Assembly: GCF_027595985.1 (NCBI RefSeq)
Contig: NC_073305.1
Location: forward strand, 170,694,172 to 170,758,171
Direction: 5' to 3'
Length of the DNA: 64,000 nucleotides
Origin: Sorex araneus
Taxonomy: Eukaryota > Chordata > Mammalia > Eulipotyphla > Soricidae
The notes under the pieces were generated by a model, which saw only the letters and a list, made by a program, of their open reading frames with translations, had not been told where the DNA came from and did not search any database. The translations under genes and the position numbers were made by a program. Below are positions 22,543 through 33,854 of this stretch, piece after piece. The first letter of the stretch is position 1; every line of letters begins with the position of its first letter.

Positions 22543-22734
22543 TGGGGCTGGAGCAATAACACAGTGGGTGGGGTGTTTGCCTTGCACCTGGCCGACCCGG
22601 GTTCAATTTCCAGCATCCCATATGGTCCCCTGAGCACTGCCAGAAGTAATTACTGAGTGTAGAGCCAGGAGTATCCCCTGTGCATCGCCGGGTGTGACCC
22701 AAAAAGCAAAAAAAGAAAAGAAAAGAAAAAAAGA
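22543..22734 (+). mobile_element. SINE-A, full length
   Basis: tggggctggagcaataacac head, gacccgggttcaatttcc B-box, gcatcgccgggtgtgaccca end and (AAAAG)n tail. A 16-bp target duplication gaaaagttcaccatcc (one mismatch) lies at 22527-22542 and 22735-22750. Confidence 0.95.
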
Positions 22735-22750
22735 GAAAAGTTCACTATCC

Positions 22751-23355
22751 TTCAGATTTTACTGGAATAAATGCATTTTAGTTCTAAACACAATCAGTTC
22801 CTTCTAAACCAGAAGAGACCATCGGGTAACAGGAATTTGTCTTCAGAGTAGTTATTTTGCTGTATTTGGAAGAATGTGAAGTGTTGCTCGGGCTCACTGT
22901 GGCTTTATAACTGGAGAATATCTGATACCAGTTTAGAGATTTTACACGATTCATGAAAGGATTTTGGTCTGTTCCTACTCCTTTCCTGCTTTATCTTTAG
23001 TCTAAAGGTTTCTCCACAGACCAGTGTTTCCAAACTGGACAGTGTGTTCTTTTGTTCTTCTTTTTCTTTTTTTTTTTTTCTAATAGTGGTGATTTGCTGT
23101 CCCTGGTGTTGGTCTTTTAAGTTCCTTTCTTGGGTGGGAGATCTTTTTTGGCTTCGAATTGGAATGTCCCAGAATAACTGCTGTCTTAAAGACTCTTGTG
23201 TGTTGCAATTTTAAGGAACTCCCATGGTTGAAGCTGAGATCTATCTATAGGCACCAAACAGAGTTGGAATATTTATATCTCTGATTTCTACTCAAGGACT
23301 CCCATTACTTCAAAGTGCATTGAGCTGAATTTTCCACTCACGGCTGAGAGAAGCA
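22751..23355. other. Unique sequence, no gene seen
   Basis: Contains a T/C-rich run at 23055-23081. No exon recognised. Confidence 0.45.
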
Positions 23356-23359
23356 AAAT

Positions 23360-23735
23360 AGTAGGTGGACATCTAAGGTGGGTGGTAGAGTGAATACTTG
23401 TGTCTTCCCCAAGCTAGTGGAAATCGAATCTCCAACCTGACGGTATTTAAAAGTGGGGGTGTTGGGAGGTAATTAAACCATAAGGGAAGAGACTGCATGA
23501 ATGGAATTAGTGTCCTTATTAAAAATAAGTCCCAGAGAGCTTCCTCCTGTTTGCGTCTTGTGAGGATACAGTGAGAAAAACAGCTGCCTAGGGACTCAGA
23601 AGAAGCCTCTCACCAAGCTTTGAATCTGCTGGCATGCATACTTAAGTTTCCTGACTCTAAGGACGGATAAATGTTTGTCATCTAATCACATAGCTTATGG
23701 TATTTTTGCTATAACAACCCTAATCAATTTCATCA
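23360..23735 (+). mobile_element. Ancient mammalian LTR-like repeat
   Basis: Landmarks gttgggaggtaattaaacca, atgaatggaattagtgtcc, tcttgtgaggatacagtgag, ctttgaatctgctggcatgc and cttatggtatttttgctata follow the order of a widespread old mammalian repeat that I believe is LTR/MaLR-like. The exact family is uncertain. The related copy at 26095-26525 is in the opposite orientation. Confidence 0.55.
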
Positions 23736-23744
23736 GGATATTAT

Positions 23745-23890
23745 AGAAAGAAGCAGGATCTTGCTCCTAAGCACTTTTGGGACATCAGGGGACCTTGTCA
23801 AGATGCATATGCTGGATCCATAGTTCTAGAACAGGGCCTGAGAGGTTTTCTTTCTAACAAATTTATGAAGATGCAGCTAGTCCAGATGTT
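23745..23890 (+). mobile_element. MER5-like hAT relic
   Basis: Traces of the MER5 pattern: tcaagatgcatatgctggat, tctaacaaatttatgaagat, gcagctagtccagatgttct. Confidence 0.4.
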
Positions 23891-24142
23891 CTGATCCCAG
23901 GGTTTCCACTGACAGCATTAGCTTGGCATTTCGTGCTATAGTTCCAGACTATCTCCTCCCGTCTTACTGGCACTACTCTACTACTCCATTGAGTTAGCTG
24001 CCTCCTCCCACCCCCATGTCTTTCTCTCTTCCAACCGAGAGATATTTATTGAATATCTCCTTGGGATAAGGATCTGAATAAGAAAAATAGATCCTGCCTC
24101 TATAAACAATAGACAAGTAAATGGGTAAGTAAACAGGAGACT

Positions 24143-24283
24143 TTACTCTCGACTGCACTTGGGGATCATTCCTAACAGTGCTCTGTCTAACAGCACAGAA
24201 CCATACCTGGTGCTGGGGAGCCAACTTCCATCAGCCACATACAGGGTAGGAGCCTTACCCACTGTACTATCTCTCCGGCCCAG
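24143..24283 (-). mobile_element. SINE-A, diverged
   Basis: Reverse SINE-A: gcacttggggatcattccta, catacctggtgctggggagc, ending actatctctccggccc. Confidence 0.8.
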
Positions 24284-24650
24284 GAATCACAATGACATTA
24301 AAGGAACAAATATGCTGACGGGATGCAGAGTGTTAAAGCAGAGGTGGAAAAGTGTGTGAATAAGATTTTTAGGGTTACTCCCTAAAGAAGTTAGTGAAAC
24401 TAAAATTTCAATCCAATGGTTCAACTTAAATCATTTTACACATATAACGATGTTGTTTGGAGACAAATTCTTTGTTCATCCTATGCAATTATCAATGCCC
24501 TCTCATCAACCCCACCTACAAATCTAAAGACTGATCTACAAACTACCGCCCTCTTTCCTGTTTCCCACCATATGTGGGTCCTCATTCTTTTGAGGCCTGC
24601 TCAGAAAAATACCTGCTAGACCTCTGGCTTTGTGTAGTTCTTTCCGCCTT
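24284..24650. other. Unique sequence, no gene seen
   Basis: Nothing recognised. Confidence 0.45.
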
Positions 24651-24664
24651 AAACTGTAGCTATT

Positions 24665-25579
24665 GCTGCCACCAAGATGTGATCTGGGGGCCACACGTGT
24701 GTGCGGCCTCTCCACAGCTGCACGAGCGTGACTCCAGACCCCAGCTAAATTTTTCGGCATGGGCAGCTCCTCCCAGAATGTCTCCAGACTGAGAAAGAAC
24801 TAAGCCGCGGCCCCATGCCCGCCCAGGAGGGAAAAGGTATTTCTCTCTCGCCTCTTCCTTGCCGGGTGTGAAGGGTGTGGTGACCGCCATATTATGATGA
24901 CCACAGATGGGGTTTACAAGCTTGCAATGATCCAATACCTGGAAGAAATCTCCCTGGACTTAATTGCTAAAGTACAGAAATCCAAAACCGTGCAGCCGCA
25001 GTAGCATGGTCATATCTCTTCACAACAGGTCTGACTCTAGTGGGGTACTCCTAACAATAATAGTGAGGTTTGTGTTGAAATATTGAATGTAATCAAATTA
25101 AATAGAAAGTAAAGTGAAATTTATCAGTTACAAGGTGAAGGGGGAGTGCAGGGGGACGGGATGGGAGGTGTACTTTTTTTTTTTTTAGGTGTTGGGGTAT
25201 GGGCACTGGTGAAGGGATGGTTGTTTCAGCATTGTATAACTGAGACTTAAGCCTGAAAGCATTGTAATTTTCCACATGGTGATTCAATAAAATAAAATTC
25301 TTTTTTCTTCTTTTTTTTAAATTTTATTCTTTAATTAGTGAATCACCATGAGGGTACAGATACAGATTCACACATGTTAGAACTTGTTTTTCCCTCATAC
25401 AATGTTCACAAACACATCCCTCCACCAGTGCCCATTCTCCACCAACAATAAACCCAGTATCCCTCCCCCCCACCCTTCCCCCCCGCCCCACCCTGACTTT
25501 GTGGCAGGGTATTCCCTTTTGATCTCTCTCTCTTCAATTGGTCTTGTGGTTTGCAATAGGGGTATTAAAAATTAAAAAA
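24665..25579 (+). mobile_element. Composite LINE-1-related insertion with GC-rich head
   Basis: Bounded by a perfect 14-bp direct repeat aaactgtagctatt at 24651-24664 and 25580-25593. The first ~300 bp are GC-rich (gcggcctctccacagctgca and similar). 24974-25300 is paralogous to 12158-12545 and ends with an L1-type tail and AATAAA. A reverse L1 3' end (25300-25565) sits in the A-rich tail. It looks like a nonautonomous L1 derivative with 5' and 3' ends but no ORFs, secondarily invaded. An L1 5' inversion is an alternative. Confidence 0.7.
25300..25565 (-). mobile_element. LINE-1 3' end, inserted in an older A-tail
   Basis: The plus strand reads T/A-rich, tagtgaatcaccatgagggt, catccctccaccagtgccca, CCCC-rich block and gtggcagggtattccc. 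This is the exact reverse of the tail of the L1 at 39838-42965. Confidence 0.9.
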
Positions 25580-25639
25580 AAACTGTAGCTATTTTGTAAT
25601 AGTAATAATAGCTATATTTTGTGAACACACACTACCAGT

Positions 25640-25860
25640 TTGCATGCCTTATCACAAACAATTCCTCAACATAGGCAATATTATCTCTGTATTATGGAGA
25701 AACAAACTGATATTATAGAGAAACAAACTGATATTTGGGAAAGTTAAGTAACTTGCCCCAATCACAACACAAACAGGTGAAAAAGATAAGATCATACTAG
25801 GTCTTCCTGCTGGATCTGTTTTATCTCCCAAAGCAGATATTAAGCAGCACAAGAAAAGGA
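25640..25860 (-). mobile_element. MIR
   Basis: Antisense MIR core: caatattatctctgtattat, a duplicated gagaaacaaactgatatt unit, then taagtaacttgccccaatca. The internal 22-bp tandem duplication (25695-25737) is specific to this copy. Confidence 0.65.
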
Positions 25861-26094
25861 TATTTATTTTCTTATTATTATTACATTTTTTCCTTCTCTT
25901 AGGAGGAACCTCCCAAGTAGTGTGTGTGGGGGGCCAAGGGACAATCCTGTGATTCCCGGCCAACAGGGCCAAATGGGTCAAAGGTAAGTTTGAGGATGAT
26001 TGCTTTTAAATCACATCCAAAAAACAGGTTGTAGGAGTCCTGGAATTCAGGAAACATTAAGAATAAAGAAAAATGAGAACAGAATCCTCTCCCG

Positions 26095-26525
26095 ATGTTG
26101 TCTTAATTTGCTAGGTTTGCTGTAGCAACATACCACAAATTGAGTGGCTTGAACACTAGACATTTTTTTCTCACAGTGCTGGAGGGAAGAAGGCTGAGAA
26201 TCGTTTAGCTCTGGAGATGCCAGCAAAGTATCTGTTCTGAGTCTGCCTCCTAATTTCTGGAAACATCCTTGCTAAATTGCAGTATGACTCCCATTTTCAC
26301 ATAGTGTCCTTCCCAGGTATCAAGCTCTATGCACAAATCTCTCCTTTTATAAGGATACCAAACATCTGAGGTATTTATGACCTCACTGTTACTAATTATT
26401 CATGCAATGATTCTCTTTCCAAGTAAGGTCACATTCTGACTTCAGCAGATGAATGGAAAGACATTAAGAGTTTAGCCTAGGATTTTAGGGGACATGTTTG
26501 GTCCTCCAACATATTTCTCCGATAT
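26095..26525 (-). mobile_element. Ancient LTR-like repeat, antisense copy
   Basis: Landmarks ttgctgtagcaacataccac, tttctcacagtgctggaggg and ttttataaggataccaaac follow the antisense order of the repeat seen at 23360-23735. The family name is uncertain. Confidence 0.55.
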
Positions 26526-26723
26526 GGCTTCTGTCACTGTGGCTTTCCTGTTTGCCCTTTTCTAAAATCAGCACTGGAGAAGGGTCACAATTTCTTGTTT
26601 GCCAAAATAAAACCTGATTTTCACTTCAGTGTTCAGTGGATTCTGTCAATGTGGTACGAGTTAGTTAGGTTTTCATATAACCAGGTGAGTTTCCCTACCC
26701 AGCACCAAACATAGTTTATTTTA

Positions 26724-27215
26724 TTTATTTTATTTTATTTTTATTTTTTAAATTTTATTGAATCACCATGAGATAGTTACAAGTTTTCATGTTTGGGTTA
26801 CAATCTCACAATGATCAAACACCCATCCCTCCACCAGTGCACATTTCCCACCACCAATATCCCCGGTATACCCCCCCTTTCCCACCCTCCTTCTGCCTCT
26901 ATGGCAGACAATATTCTCCATACTCTCTCTCTACTTTTGAGCATTATAGCTTGCAACACAGACACCGAGAGGTCATCATGTTTGGATCTACTTTCGGCAC
27001 GCATCTCCCATCCCAACTGGTTCCTCCAGCCATCATTTTCTTAGTGATCCCTTCTCTATTCCATCTGCCTTCTCCCCTCCGCTCATGAAGCAGTTTTCCA
27101 GCTATGGGGCAATCCCCCTGGCCCTTGTATCTACTGTCCTTAGGTGTCAGTCTCACGTGATGTTATTCTATACTCCACAAATGAGTGCAGTCCCTCTATG
27201 TCTGTCCCTCTCTTT
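26724..27215 (-). mobile_element. LINE-1 3' end
   Basis: Reverse L1 tail (tgaatcaccatgagatagtt, catccctccaccagtgcaca, CCCC block) extending into 3'-terminal L1 sequence. Perfect 18-bp target duplication caaacatagtttatttta at 26706-26723 and 27216-27233. Confidence 0.95.
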
Positions 27216-27305
27216 CAAACATAGTTTATTTTAAGCTGCTACTAATGGTGATTCCATTTACTCTTCCATACAGGAGAAAGTGGCCACCATTTAAGAGTCT
27301 AATAC

Positions 27306-27480
27306 CTGGCTGGTGTGATAGTACAGCGGGTAGGTTAGGACACTTGCCTCACATTGTGGCTGATTCGAGTTCAATCCCTGGCACCTCATATGATCCCTGG
27401 AGCCCACCAAGAGTGATCCCTGAGCACAGAAAGAATAAACCCAGAGCATTTCCAGGTGGGACCCCCAAAACAAACCAAAT
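27306..27480 (+). mobile_element. SINE-A, diverged
   Basis: gctggtgtgatagtacagcg head, gattcgagttcaatccctgg B-box, atttccaggtgggaccccca end and A-rich tail. Confidence 0.85.
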
Positions 27481-27604
27481 GAGAAAACAACACTATAATA
27501 CCTAGACATTACATTTAATGATACTTAAAATGCTTAATTCAATTTTATCTTAAGGTAGATTTCCTTTAGTAAGTTTTCCTTTACTAATTTTTAAACCTTT
27601 TTTT

Positions 27605-28195
27605 TTTGCTGGGTAGGGGATGTTTATTAAGACACTGTGATTTACAAAGTTGTTCACAATAAAGTTATTTCAGCATTACAATGTTCTGACACCAATCCCA
27701 CCAACAGTGTCCCCTTCCCTACACCAGTATCTCCAGTTCCCCTAACACCCCCTCCCCTGACCTGCCTCCTTGGCAGGCATATAATAATTTGTTCATGTTA
27801 CTTTGTCCAGTAAAACTTACAGGAGTGGAAAATAGAATGATCAGAAAATAAAATCAATACAAATTTGTGATGATTAATTGCTATATTGCTTTAGCATTTC
27901 TTAATCTTGTAGAGGGCAACCACATGTACCATGTCCAATGTTACATGATGGGAAGTTTCTCATATACTTTAAAAGAACTCTTTTAGTGCTTCTTACAAAA
28001 CTGGTTTCAATGTTATGAATTTTCCAAGCTACCTGTCCATGAAGAGCTGTACCTTCAAATTCCAAAGTTTCTTCAAATCTAAATAATGATAATTTAGCTG
28101 GCTAGAGTATTCTTGGTGAGTTGTTCATTTCATTGAGTTTTTATAGTGTTTGCTTCCATATTATTACTACTACTACTGCTGATACAGTGATATAT
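27605..28195 (-). mobile_element. LINE-1 relic, antisense
   Basis: Begins with a reverse old L1 3' end (accaatcccaccaacagtgt, cctccttggcaggcat). It continues into sequence reading gctggctagagtattcttgg and tcatttcattgagtttttat, characteristic of antisense L1 5' sequence. It joins the pieces at 29705-29940 and 30126-30960. Confidence 0.55.
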
Positions 28196-28224
28196 ATACA
28201 CATATATATGTGTGTATATATGTA
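28196..28224. repeat. (TA/CATA)n short run
   Basis: Alternating ATATACACATATAT sequence preceding the purine tract. Confidence 0.85.
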
Positions 28225-28561
<337 letters not shown>

Positions 28562-28585
28562 AAAATATGGACTAACACTTTTTTT

Positions 28586-29110
28586 TTGGTAAAGGGCTAA
28601 ATGTTAAATATTTTAGGCCTTGCATCAGGAGATATTCTTTTCAGGTATTCGGTTTTACTATTATAGTAGGAAAGTAACAAGAGAGTACACGTATACTCAC
28701 TTCTCTAAAATTCTCAAGTCACTTTGATAATATGAAAGACCTATGTAAGTACCTGTCATCACTAACCAGTTGATATTTAAAGAGGAATTTTATTATAAAA
28801 GGCAAAATATAAAAACTCGTATTTAATACTTCTTTTGGAGCAGAAAACACAGAGGCAGTTCATGTGTTACTTGGTTTATTTGAGTTTACTTTGGTGTCTG
28901 GGAATACTGAAAAATTTTTCCATATAAACTAATGGTAGTTGCCTTTTCCCTATGAAATAAGGCCTTTTATAGGAACACTCTATCTTCTGATAAAGGGAAA
29001 ATATGTATGTGTAAGTGGGCAAAACATTACTCCAATAAAACTTTATTTGCAAATATAGCTGACAGGTAAATTGGCTGTCATTTGACTGGGGGCTACAGAC
29101 TGCCAACACA
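28586..29110 (+). mobile_element. Ancient MER-type DNA element
   Basis: gtaaagggctaaatgttaaa and atattttaggccttgcatca at the left, ccaataaaactttatttgca and ctgggggctacagactgcca at the right, in the order of a common old mammalian nonautonomous element I regard as hAT-like. The family is not certain. Confidence 0.5.
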
Positions 29111-29286
29111 GAGTAACTGTTGGGGCTTTCACTTCATTTCTTCATAAATATTCATCTAACACCATTCTTTAACTAATTGCAGCATCATATACCATCATCA
29201 GGCATAGACAATTAACCTTAGCATAGCAAAAAGTGAGAGGAAAAGAAGCATTCTTAGACTTTTGGAGAGTATGATTCAAATTAAAG

Positions 29287-29521
29287 GGCTTGGAGTGATA
29301 GCACTGGGGGTAGGGCGTTTGCCTTGCATGTGGCCCACCTGGATCCAATTCCTCTGTCCCTCTCAGAGAGCCCGGCAAGCTACCGAGAGTATCCTGCCCG
29401 AACAGCAGAGCCTGCAAGCTATCCGTGGCATATTCGATATGCCAAAAACAGTAACAAAGAGTCTCACAATGGAGAAGTTACTGGTACCCTCTGGAGCAAA
29501 TCGATGAACAGGACAATATTG
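29287..29521 (+). mobile_element. SINE-B
   Basis: Head gcttggagtgatagcactgg, body with tggcatattcgatatgcca, and RTE-like end ctggagcaaatcgatgaaca. The tail ends in gctacagtgcc followed by (acta)-type repeats. Confidence 0.92.
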
Positions 29522-29534
29522 CTACAGTGCCACT

Positions 29535-29705
29535 ACTACTACTAGTTTGGGGGCCACACCTACCAATGCTCAGGAGTTATCCCTGGCTCTGTACTCAGGA
29601 ATTACTCCTAGTGATGCTAATGGGACCATATGGGATGTCCAGGATCAAACCAAGGTCAGCTGCATGCAAGGCAAGTGCCCTAACTGCTATATATTCTTCT
29701 GGCAT
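29535..29705 (-). mobile_element. SINE-A
   Basis: Reverse SINE-A with gggggccacacctaccaatg, gtccaggatcaaaccaaggt and gctgcatgcaaggcaagtgc. It faces the preceding SINE-B tail to tail. Confidence 0.85.
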
Positions 29706-29944
29706 ATAGAGCCTAATTTGAAAGGTAGGCTATATTATGGACTCCTCTTCATATGTAAGTTCCATTTTTTTTTATCTTACTGTTTCTAATATTCTATATC
29801 TATCCTTGGATTTTTGTCATTTTGAGTAGAATGTGTCTTGGAGTTTTCATAATGGAGTTTATACTCACTGGGGCCCTTCAGGCCTCTTGGATCTTGGTGC
29901 CTATAATCCTCAACTCAGAGAAGTCTTTGTCGATGATTTAATTA
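29706..29944 (-). mobile_element. LINE-1 relic, antisense (ORF1 side)
   Basis: Contains tttgtcattttgagtagaat and tcttggtgcctataatcctc. Interpreted as the continuation of the antisense L1 split by SINEs. Confidence 0.4.
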
Positions 29945-30127
29945 ACTTTTTTTTTTCACTTTTTGGATCAAACCTGGCGATGCACAGGGATTACTCTGGG
30001 TTCATGCTCATGCACTCAGGAATTACTCCTGGCGGTGCTCAGAGGACCATAATGGATGCTGGGAATTGAACCCGGGTCAGCCACGTGCAAGGCAAACGCC
30101 CTACCCGCTGTGCTATTGCTCCAGCCC
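29945..30127 (-). mobile_element. SINE-A, well preserved
   Basis: Reverse SINE-A: T run, cacttttt-ggatcaaacctggcgatg, gaattgaacccgggtcagcc, ending gctattgctccagcccc. Confidence 0.95.
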
Positions 30128-30960
30128 CCTAACTATTGTTTCTTCATCACATTTGCCTTCCTATTCTTCAGGGACTTTGATGATACTTTTGTTGTTCTTG
30201 AACTCATTTCATAGTTCTCTGGTATGCTGTTCATTTTTTTTTTCAGATTATTTTTTGCCTCTTTCTGTTTCCTTGTGGCTTCCTCCTTATCTTGAAGTTC
30301 CTCAATCTTTTTTCTCTGCTTCTGTTATTCTACTATTCAGAGCTTCTACTGACTTTTTAATATTGCCTACCATATTCTTCATTTCTGTCATTTCTATAAT
30401 GGCATTTTTTTTTATTTCAACTCTCATACTTCCTTGTGCTTTGCTGACTACCCGTGCTATCCTTTCTTTGAACTAATTGAATATTCTTATCAGAGTGTCA
30501 CTAAGGACTCTGCCTGAGGATTTGCTGGTGTTGTGTATGTCTTCAGTGATACTGTTTTTGCTCATCGAGCTAGGTGGGCTTCATGTGTTTCCCTGTTAGA
30601 TGACTAGTATTCTTGCTGTGCTGCAGATGAGACTTTGTAGTTAACACTGCTGGGAGATGCTGAGAAATTAAACTTGAGTGTTGCTTTCCATCCTTTCCTG
30701 TCCACATGGAATGACAGAAAGAATAACTATGATCTGGGTGTAATGTGTTGGTCTGTAGCTTTAGGAGCTGTGCTCTGGGTCCTTAACATGGCACAGGTCG
30801 GGTGTAGAAGCAGCTGAGACCCACCTGGTAGGGAGGAGCATTGCCTCCCGCTGGAGCACTCCTGTTTCAATTCAGAATAGGTCCAGTGGGTGAGATCAGT
30901 CAAAGGCAAACCTCACCCGGGATGGTGGAGTAACAAGCCGACAGTCAGGGTAAAGGTTAT
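30128..30960 (-). mobile_element. LINE-1 ORF1-region relic, antisense
   Basis: The plus strand reads cttgtggcttcctccttatc, ttgaagttcctcaatctttt, tctactattcagagcttcta and catattcttcatttctgtca. This is the antisense of the coiled-coil part of mammalian L1 ORF1. The frame is decayed. Confidence 0.65.
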
Positions 30961-31009
30961 TTTTCAATGGATTTCCTTTACTAAGTTTTACTAATGTTCA
31001 GCAGTAAAA

Positions 31010-31196
31010 AGATATTATTGTGATTATTATTATTTACTAGGTCAATATCTGGCAGTGCTCTGGATCTTCTTTTGGCTACATGCTCAGGAAGTGCTTCAAA
31101 TGATGCATGGGAGACCATGTGATGACAAGAATGGAACCCTGGCCTCCTGCATGCAATGTCTGTGTTCCAGCCTATGGAGCTATTTCTCCAGTCCAA
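31010..31196 (-). mobile_element. SINE-A, heavily diverged
   Basis: Reverse traces: atctggcagtgctctggatc, gcctcctgcatgcaatgtct, ggagctatttctccagtcc. Confidence 0.6.
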
Positions 31197-31344
31197 AGAT
31201 AAGAAATATTATTATCAAGAAATATTTCTCATGAAAAAGAATATGAGGCAACAATTTCAGAAGTCTTAAACAGGAAATGGCCTACATAGAGTACACTAGA
31301 ATGCAAAATTGACTAAGATACTGCAAAATGAAAATTCTAAATAT

Positions 31345-31490
31345 TGGGGCCAGAGAGATTTGCTTTACATGCGGCTGGCTTGGATTCAATCTCTGACACC
31401 ACATGTGGTCCCCCAATCTCCACAGGAGTGATCCCTAAGTATAAAGCCAGGAGTAAGCCCTGCCACAGTTGGGTGTTGCCCCCACACAAA
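31345..31490 (+). mobile_element. SINE-A, diverged
   Basis: ttggggccagagagatttgc head, ggcttggattcaatctctga B-box, gtataaagccaggagtaagc body, A-rich end. Confidence 0.8.
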
Positions 31491-31779
31491 CAAAAAAATC
31501 AAAATATTAAGTTCAACATCACAAGGCACAGGGCTTGTAAATATTTGGATCATTGAACAGGCTAAGTATAGATTTTGCTGAATAGATTGCAGAATTCCCA
31601 AGGAGAGAGGTTCTTTCATCTGACCCAGCTTTGATGACAAGAATGTCTAACCCAGGGCTTTGCAGAGAATAGACCTGAATACATTTAGCTGAAGAAATTT
31701 TTCACAAAGTAGCTCATGTCTCTTAACAGAGTCAGGAAGAATTCAGAGATAAATTTAAGAAGGTAAGTAAAGACAGTGT

Positions 31780-31930
31780 TGTACTATATGCCAGGGACTG
31801 TTCTAAGTACAATTACAGAATGAGGTAAATTCTATTATCTCCATCTTAAAGATAAAGAAACCGAGAGATCAAATAGCTCACTCAACTAGCCACTGGTACC
31901 CATGGGGTTTCATACTTAGGCTACTAACAC
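31780..31930 (-). mobile_element. MIR
   Basis: Antisense MIR core: ctattatctccatcttaaag followed by ataaagaaaccgagagatca. Confidence 0.7.
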
Positions 31931-32077
31931 TTACAGTGCACATTCACAACTTCCATGCTTTGATGTCAGAATCTCATTTGCCAGTGAACGCTTACCTTTT
32001 TAAAGGAAGTTTCCTATTGAGATACTGACTCTCAGCCTATTAATGTATTGCTCCTGTTGGTTCAAGAAACAGCACGG

Positions 32078-32285
32078 TGGTTAAGCATTCATCTTTAGCA
32101 TTACTGTCAACTTAAAGGTAAGCCCTGGCTTTGCCATAGCTTGGTTGTGTAACCTTGTGTGTGTTACTCAATTTCTCTCAAACTCAGTTCCATCATCTGT
32201 AAAATAAGGATAATTATTCTCCCTCATAAAGTTGTGGTTACATGTTGAAAGCGTTTGGCACAGTGCTTGGTACATAATAAAAAAT
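32078..32285 (+). mobile_element. MIR, nearly complete
   Basis: Consensus order is well kept: cacggtggttaagcattcat, taagccctggctttgccata, tcatctgtaaaataaggata, cacagtgcttggtacataat. Confidence 0.88.
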
Positions 32286-32362
32286 AACTAAAGATGTATA
32301 AAAGGTACATGTTTTATAAGTGATATTTTATTGTATGGGTACATATAATTTGTTTATTCTTT

Positions 32363-32430
32363 ATGTTTTAGTTATAATTTTTGCCAATGATGAAGTATGT
32401 TTTAGCTATAATTTTTGTCAATGATAAGTT
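32363..32430. repeat. 34-bp tandem duplication
   Basis: Unit beginning tgttttagttataattttt is repeated in tandem (second unit tgttttagctataattttt) with a few mismatches. Confidence 0.8.
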
Positions 32431-32525
32431 CTGTCAGTGCACATGAACATCGGTATCAATTCTTTGTAAAGACTTCCACTTTAATTAGTAATTTAATTAG
32501 TAATTAATGGGTAAATACCTAATAT

Positions 32526-32771
32526 TGGCTGGAGCGATAGCACAGCAGGTAGGACACTTGCCTTGCACTCGGCCGACCCGGGTTTGATTCCTCCGCCCCT
32601 CTCAGAGAACCTAGCAAGCTATTGAGAGTATCTAGCCCACTCGGCAGAGCCTGGCAAGCTACCTGTGGCGTATTCGATATGCCAAAAACAGTAGCAAATC
32701 TCACAGTGGAGACGTTACTGGTGCCCGCTCGAGCAAATCAGTGAGCAACAGGATGAGTGACAGTGACAGTG
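32526..32771 (+). mobile_element. SINE-B, full length
   Basis: ggctggagcgatagcacagc head, perfect-style B-box, RTE-like tgcccgctcgagcaaatcag, tail (gtgaca)n. 13-bp target duplication aaatacctaatat at 32513-32525 and 32772-32784. Confidence 0.95.
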
Positions 32772-32816
32772 AAATACCTAATATATGCATGTGTATACAT
32801 ACATATATACATATAT

Positions 32817-32945
32817 ATGTCTTTTTAGATTTTAAGAAACAGTGTTTTCCAAAGTGGTTGTACCACTTAACACTTCCACTAGCAATGTATACACTTTCCA
32901 TTTCCTGCATACTTGAGTAAAAATAAATCCAGTTTACTATCATAA
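32817..32945 (-). mobile_element. Ancient LINE-1 fragment
   Basis: ttttccaaagtggttgtacc followed by cacttccactagcaatgtat is standard antisense L1M ORF2-end sequence. Confidence 0.65.
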
Positions 32946-33064
32946 CTATTTTTAAGTTTGCTGCTCAGTATTTTTAAGGAATATTCATACTGTTATGAAA
33001 CAAGCCCGAGAAACATTTTCATCTTCAGGACTTAAACACTATTTCCATTAAAAGAACAATTTCC

Positions 33065-33234
33065 ACTTGCCCCCCTTTTCCCTTGAACAATATCTCGCTT
33101 GCTTAACTCTGTCTCTTTACTTGCTTCTGGAGAAGCCTGTGTGTTCTCTCGAATATGTACTTCTCCTTTTCTCTTCCTTCACATATTTACTTCTAAATGA
33201 GTTTTGATAAAAACCTCGTTGCTTAAAAGAAAGG
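33065..33234 (+). mobile_element. Retroposed LTR-like 3' end, copy 1
   Basis: Pyrimidine-rich; cttctggagaagcctgtgtg then gataaaaacctcgttgctta and an A-rich end. Flanked by acaatttcc at 33056-33064 and 33235-33243. It shares its organisation with 36240-36524 (tggagaagcctg ... tttactt ... A-tail). Confidence 0.5.
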
Positions 33235-33344
33235 ACAATTTCCCTTCCCCTTTCTCTCCCTGTCTCTGGCAACACCCAGAGAAGACTTTCTATCTTTCTG
33301 ACTTGACTACTTTACATGTACGTGCAATATTTGTCCATTTATGA

Positions 33345-33424
33345 CTGGATAATTTTACATAACATGATATCTCCTTGCCAGGCTCTGCCGCCATGGAGAT
33401 ATCATGTTATGTAAAATTATCCAG
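33345..33424. repeat. Perfect 30-bp inverted repeat (hairpin)
   Basis: 33345-33374 and 33395-33424 are exact reverse complements over 30 bp, separated by the 20-nt loop ttgccaggctctgccgccat. The loop matches the reverse SINE-B body. The left arm is ancient L1 sequence; the right arm is its inverted copy. Confidence 0.95.
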
Positions 33425-33454
33425 CTACCTGTGAATGAAGGGTTTCTCTTCTCC

Positions 33455-33638
33455 TGTCTCCCAATGTTGGGGTCACACTTGGTGATGCTCAGAGGTTAAC
33501 TCCTGGCTTTGCACCCAGGAATTACTCCTGGCTTTGCTTAGGGGATCATATGAGATGCCAGGGATCAAACCCAGATGGGGCAGCTACCTGCAAGGCAAAT
33601 TGCCTTACCTGCTTTATGCTATCTCTCCAGCCCCTTTT
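33455..33638 (-). mobile_element. SINE-A
   Basis: Reverse SINE-A: ggggtcacacttggtgatgc, gccagggatcaaacccagat, ending gctatctctccagcccc. The T-rich tail is replaced by the rearranged block. Confidence 0.88.
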
Positions 33639-33854
33639 CTATGTATTTAAATATTTTCCTTCACTGAATTTAAATTGGTTTCAACCAAAAATCCAAAAAC
33701 CAATTTGTGCAGATCCATTTCAATCTAAGAAAACAGCGTATCAGTCTCTTTTCACTAAATTGTCTGTTTGAAATAGTATTCTCTAAGGTGAGGCATGGTA
33801 AGGTAAGGCTCCCCATGGTGTATTCATATCCCAAATACAGTAAAAGATATATAC
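33639..33854. other. Inserted sequence of unclear origin
   Basis: Lies inside the L1 interruption. It includes catggtaaggtaaggctccc and a degenerate ccatggtgtattcatatccc that resembles the SINE-B hairpin. Confidence 0.35.
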
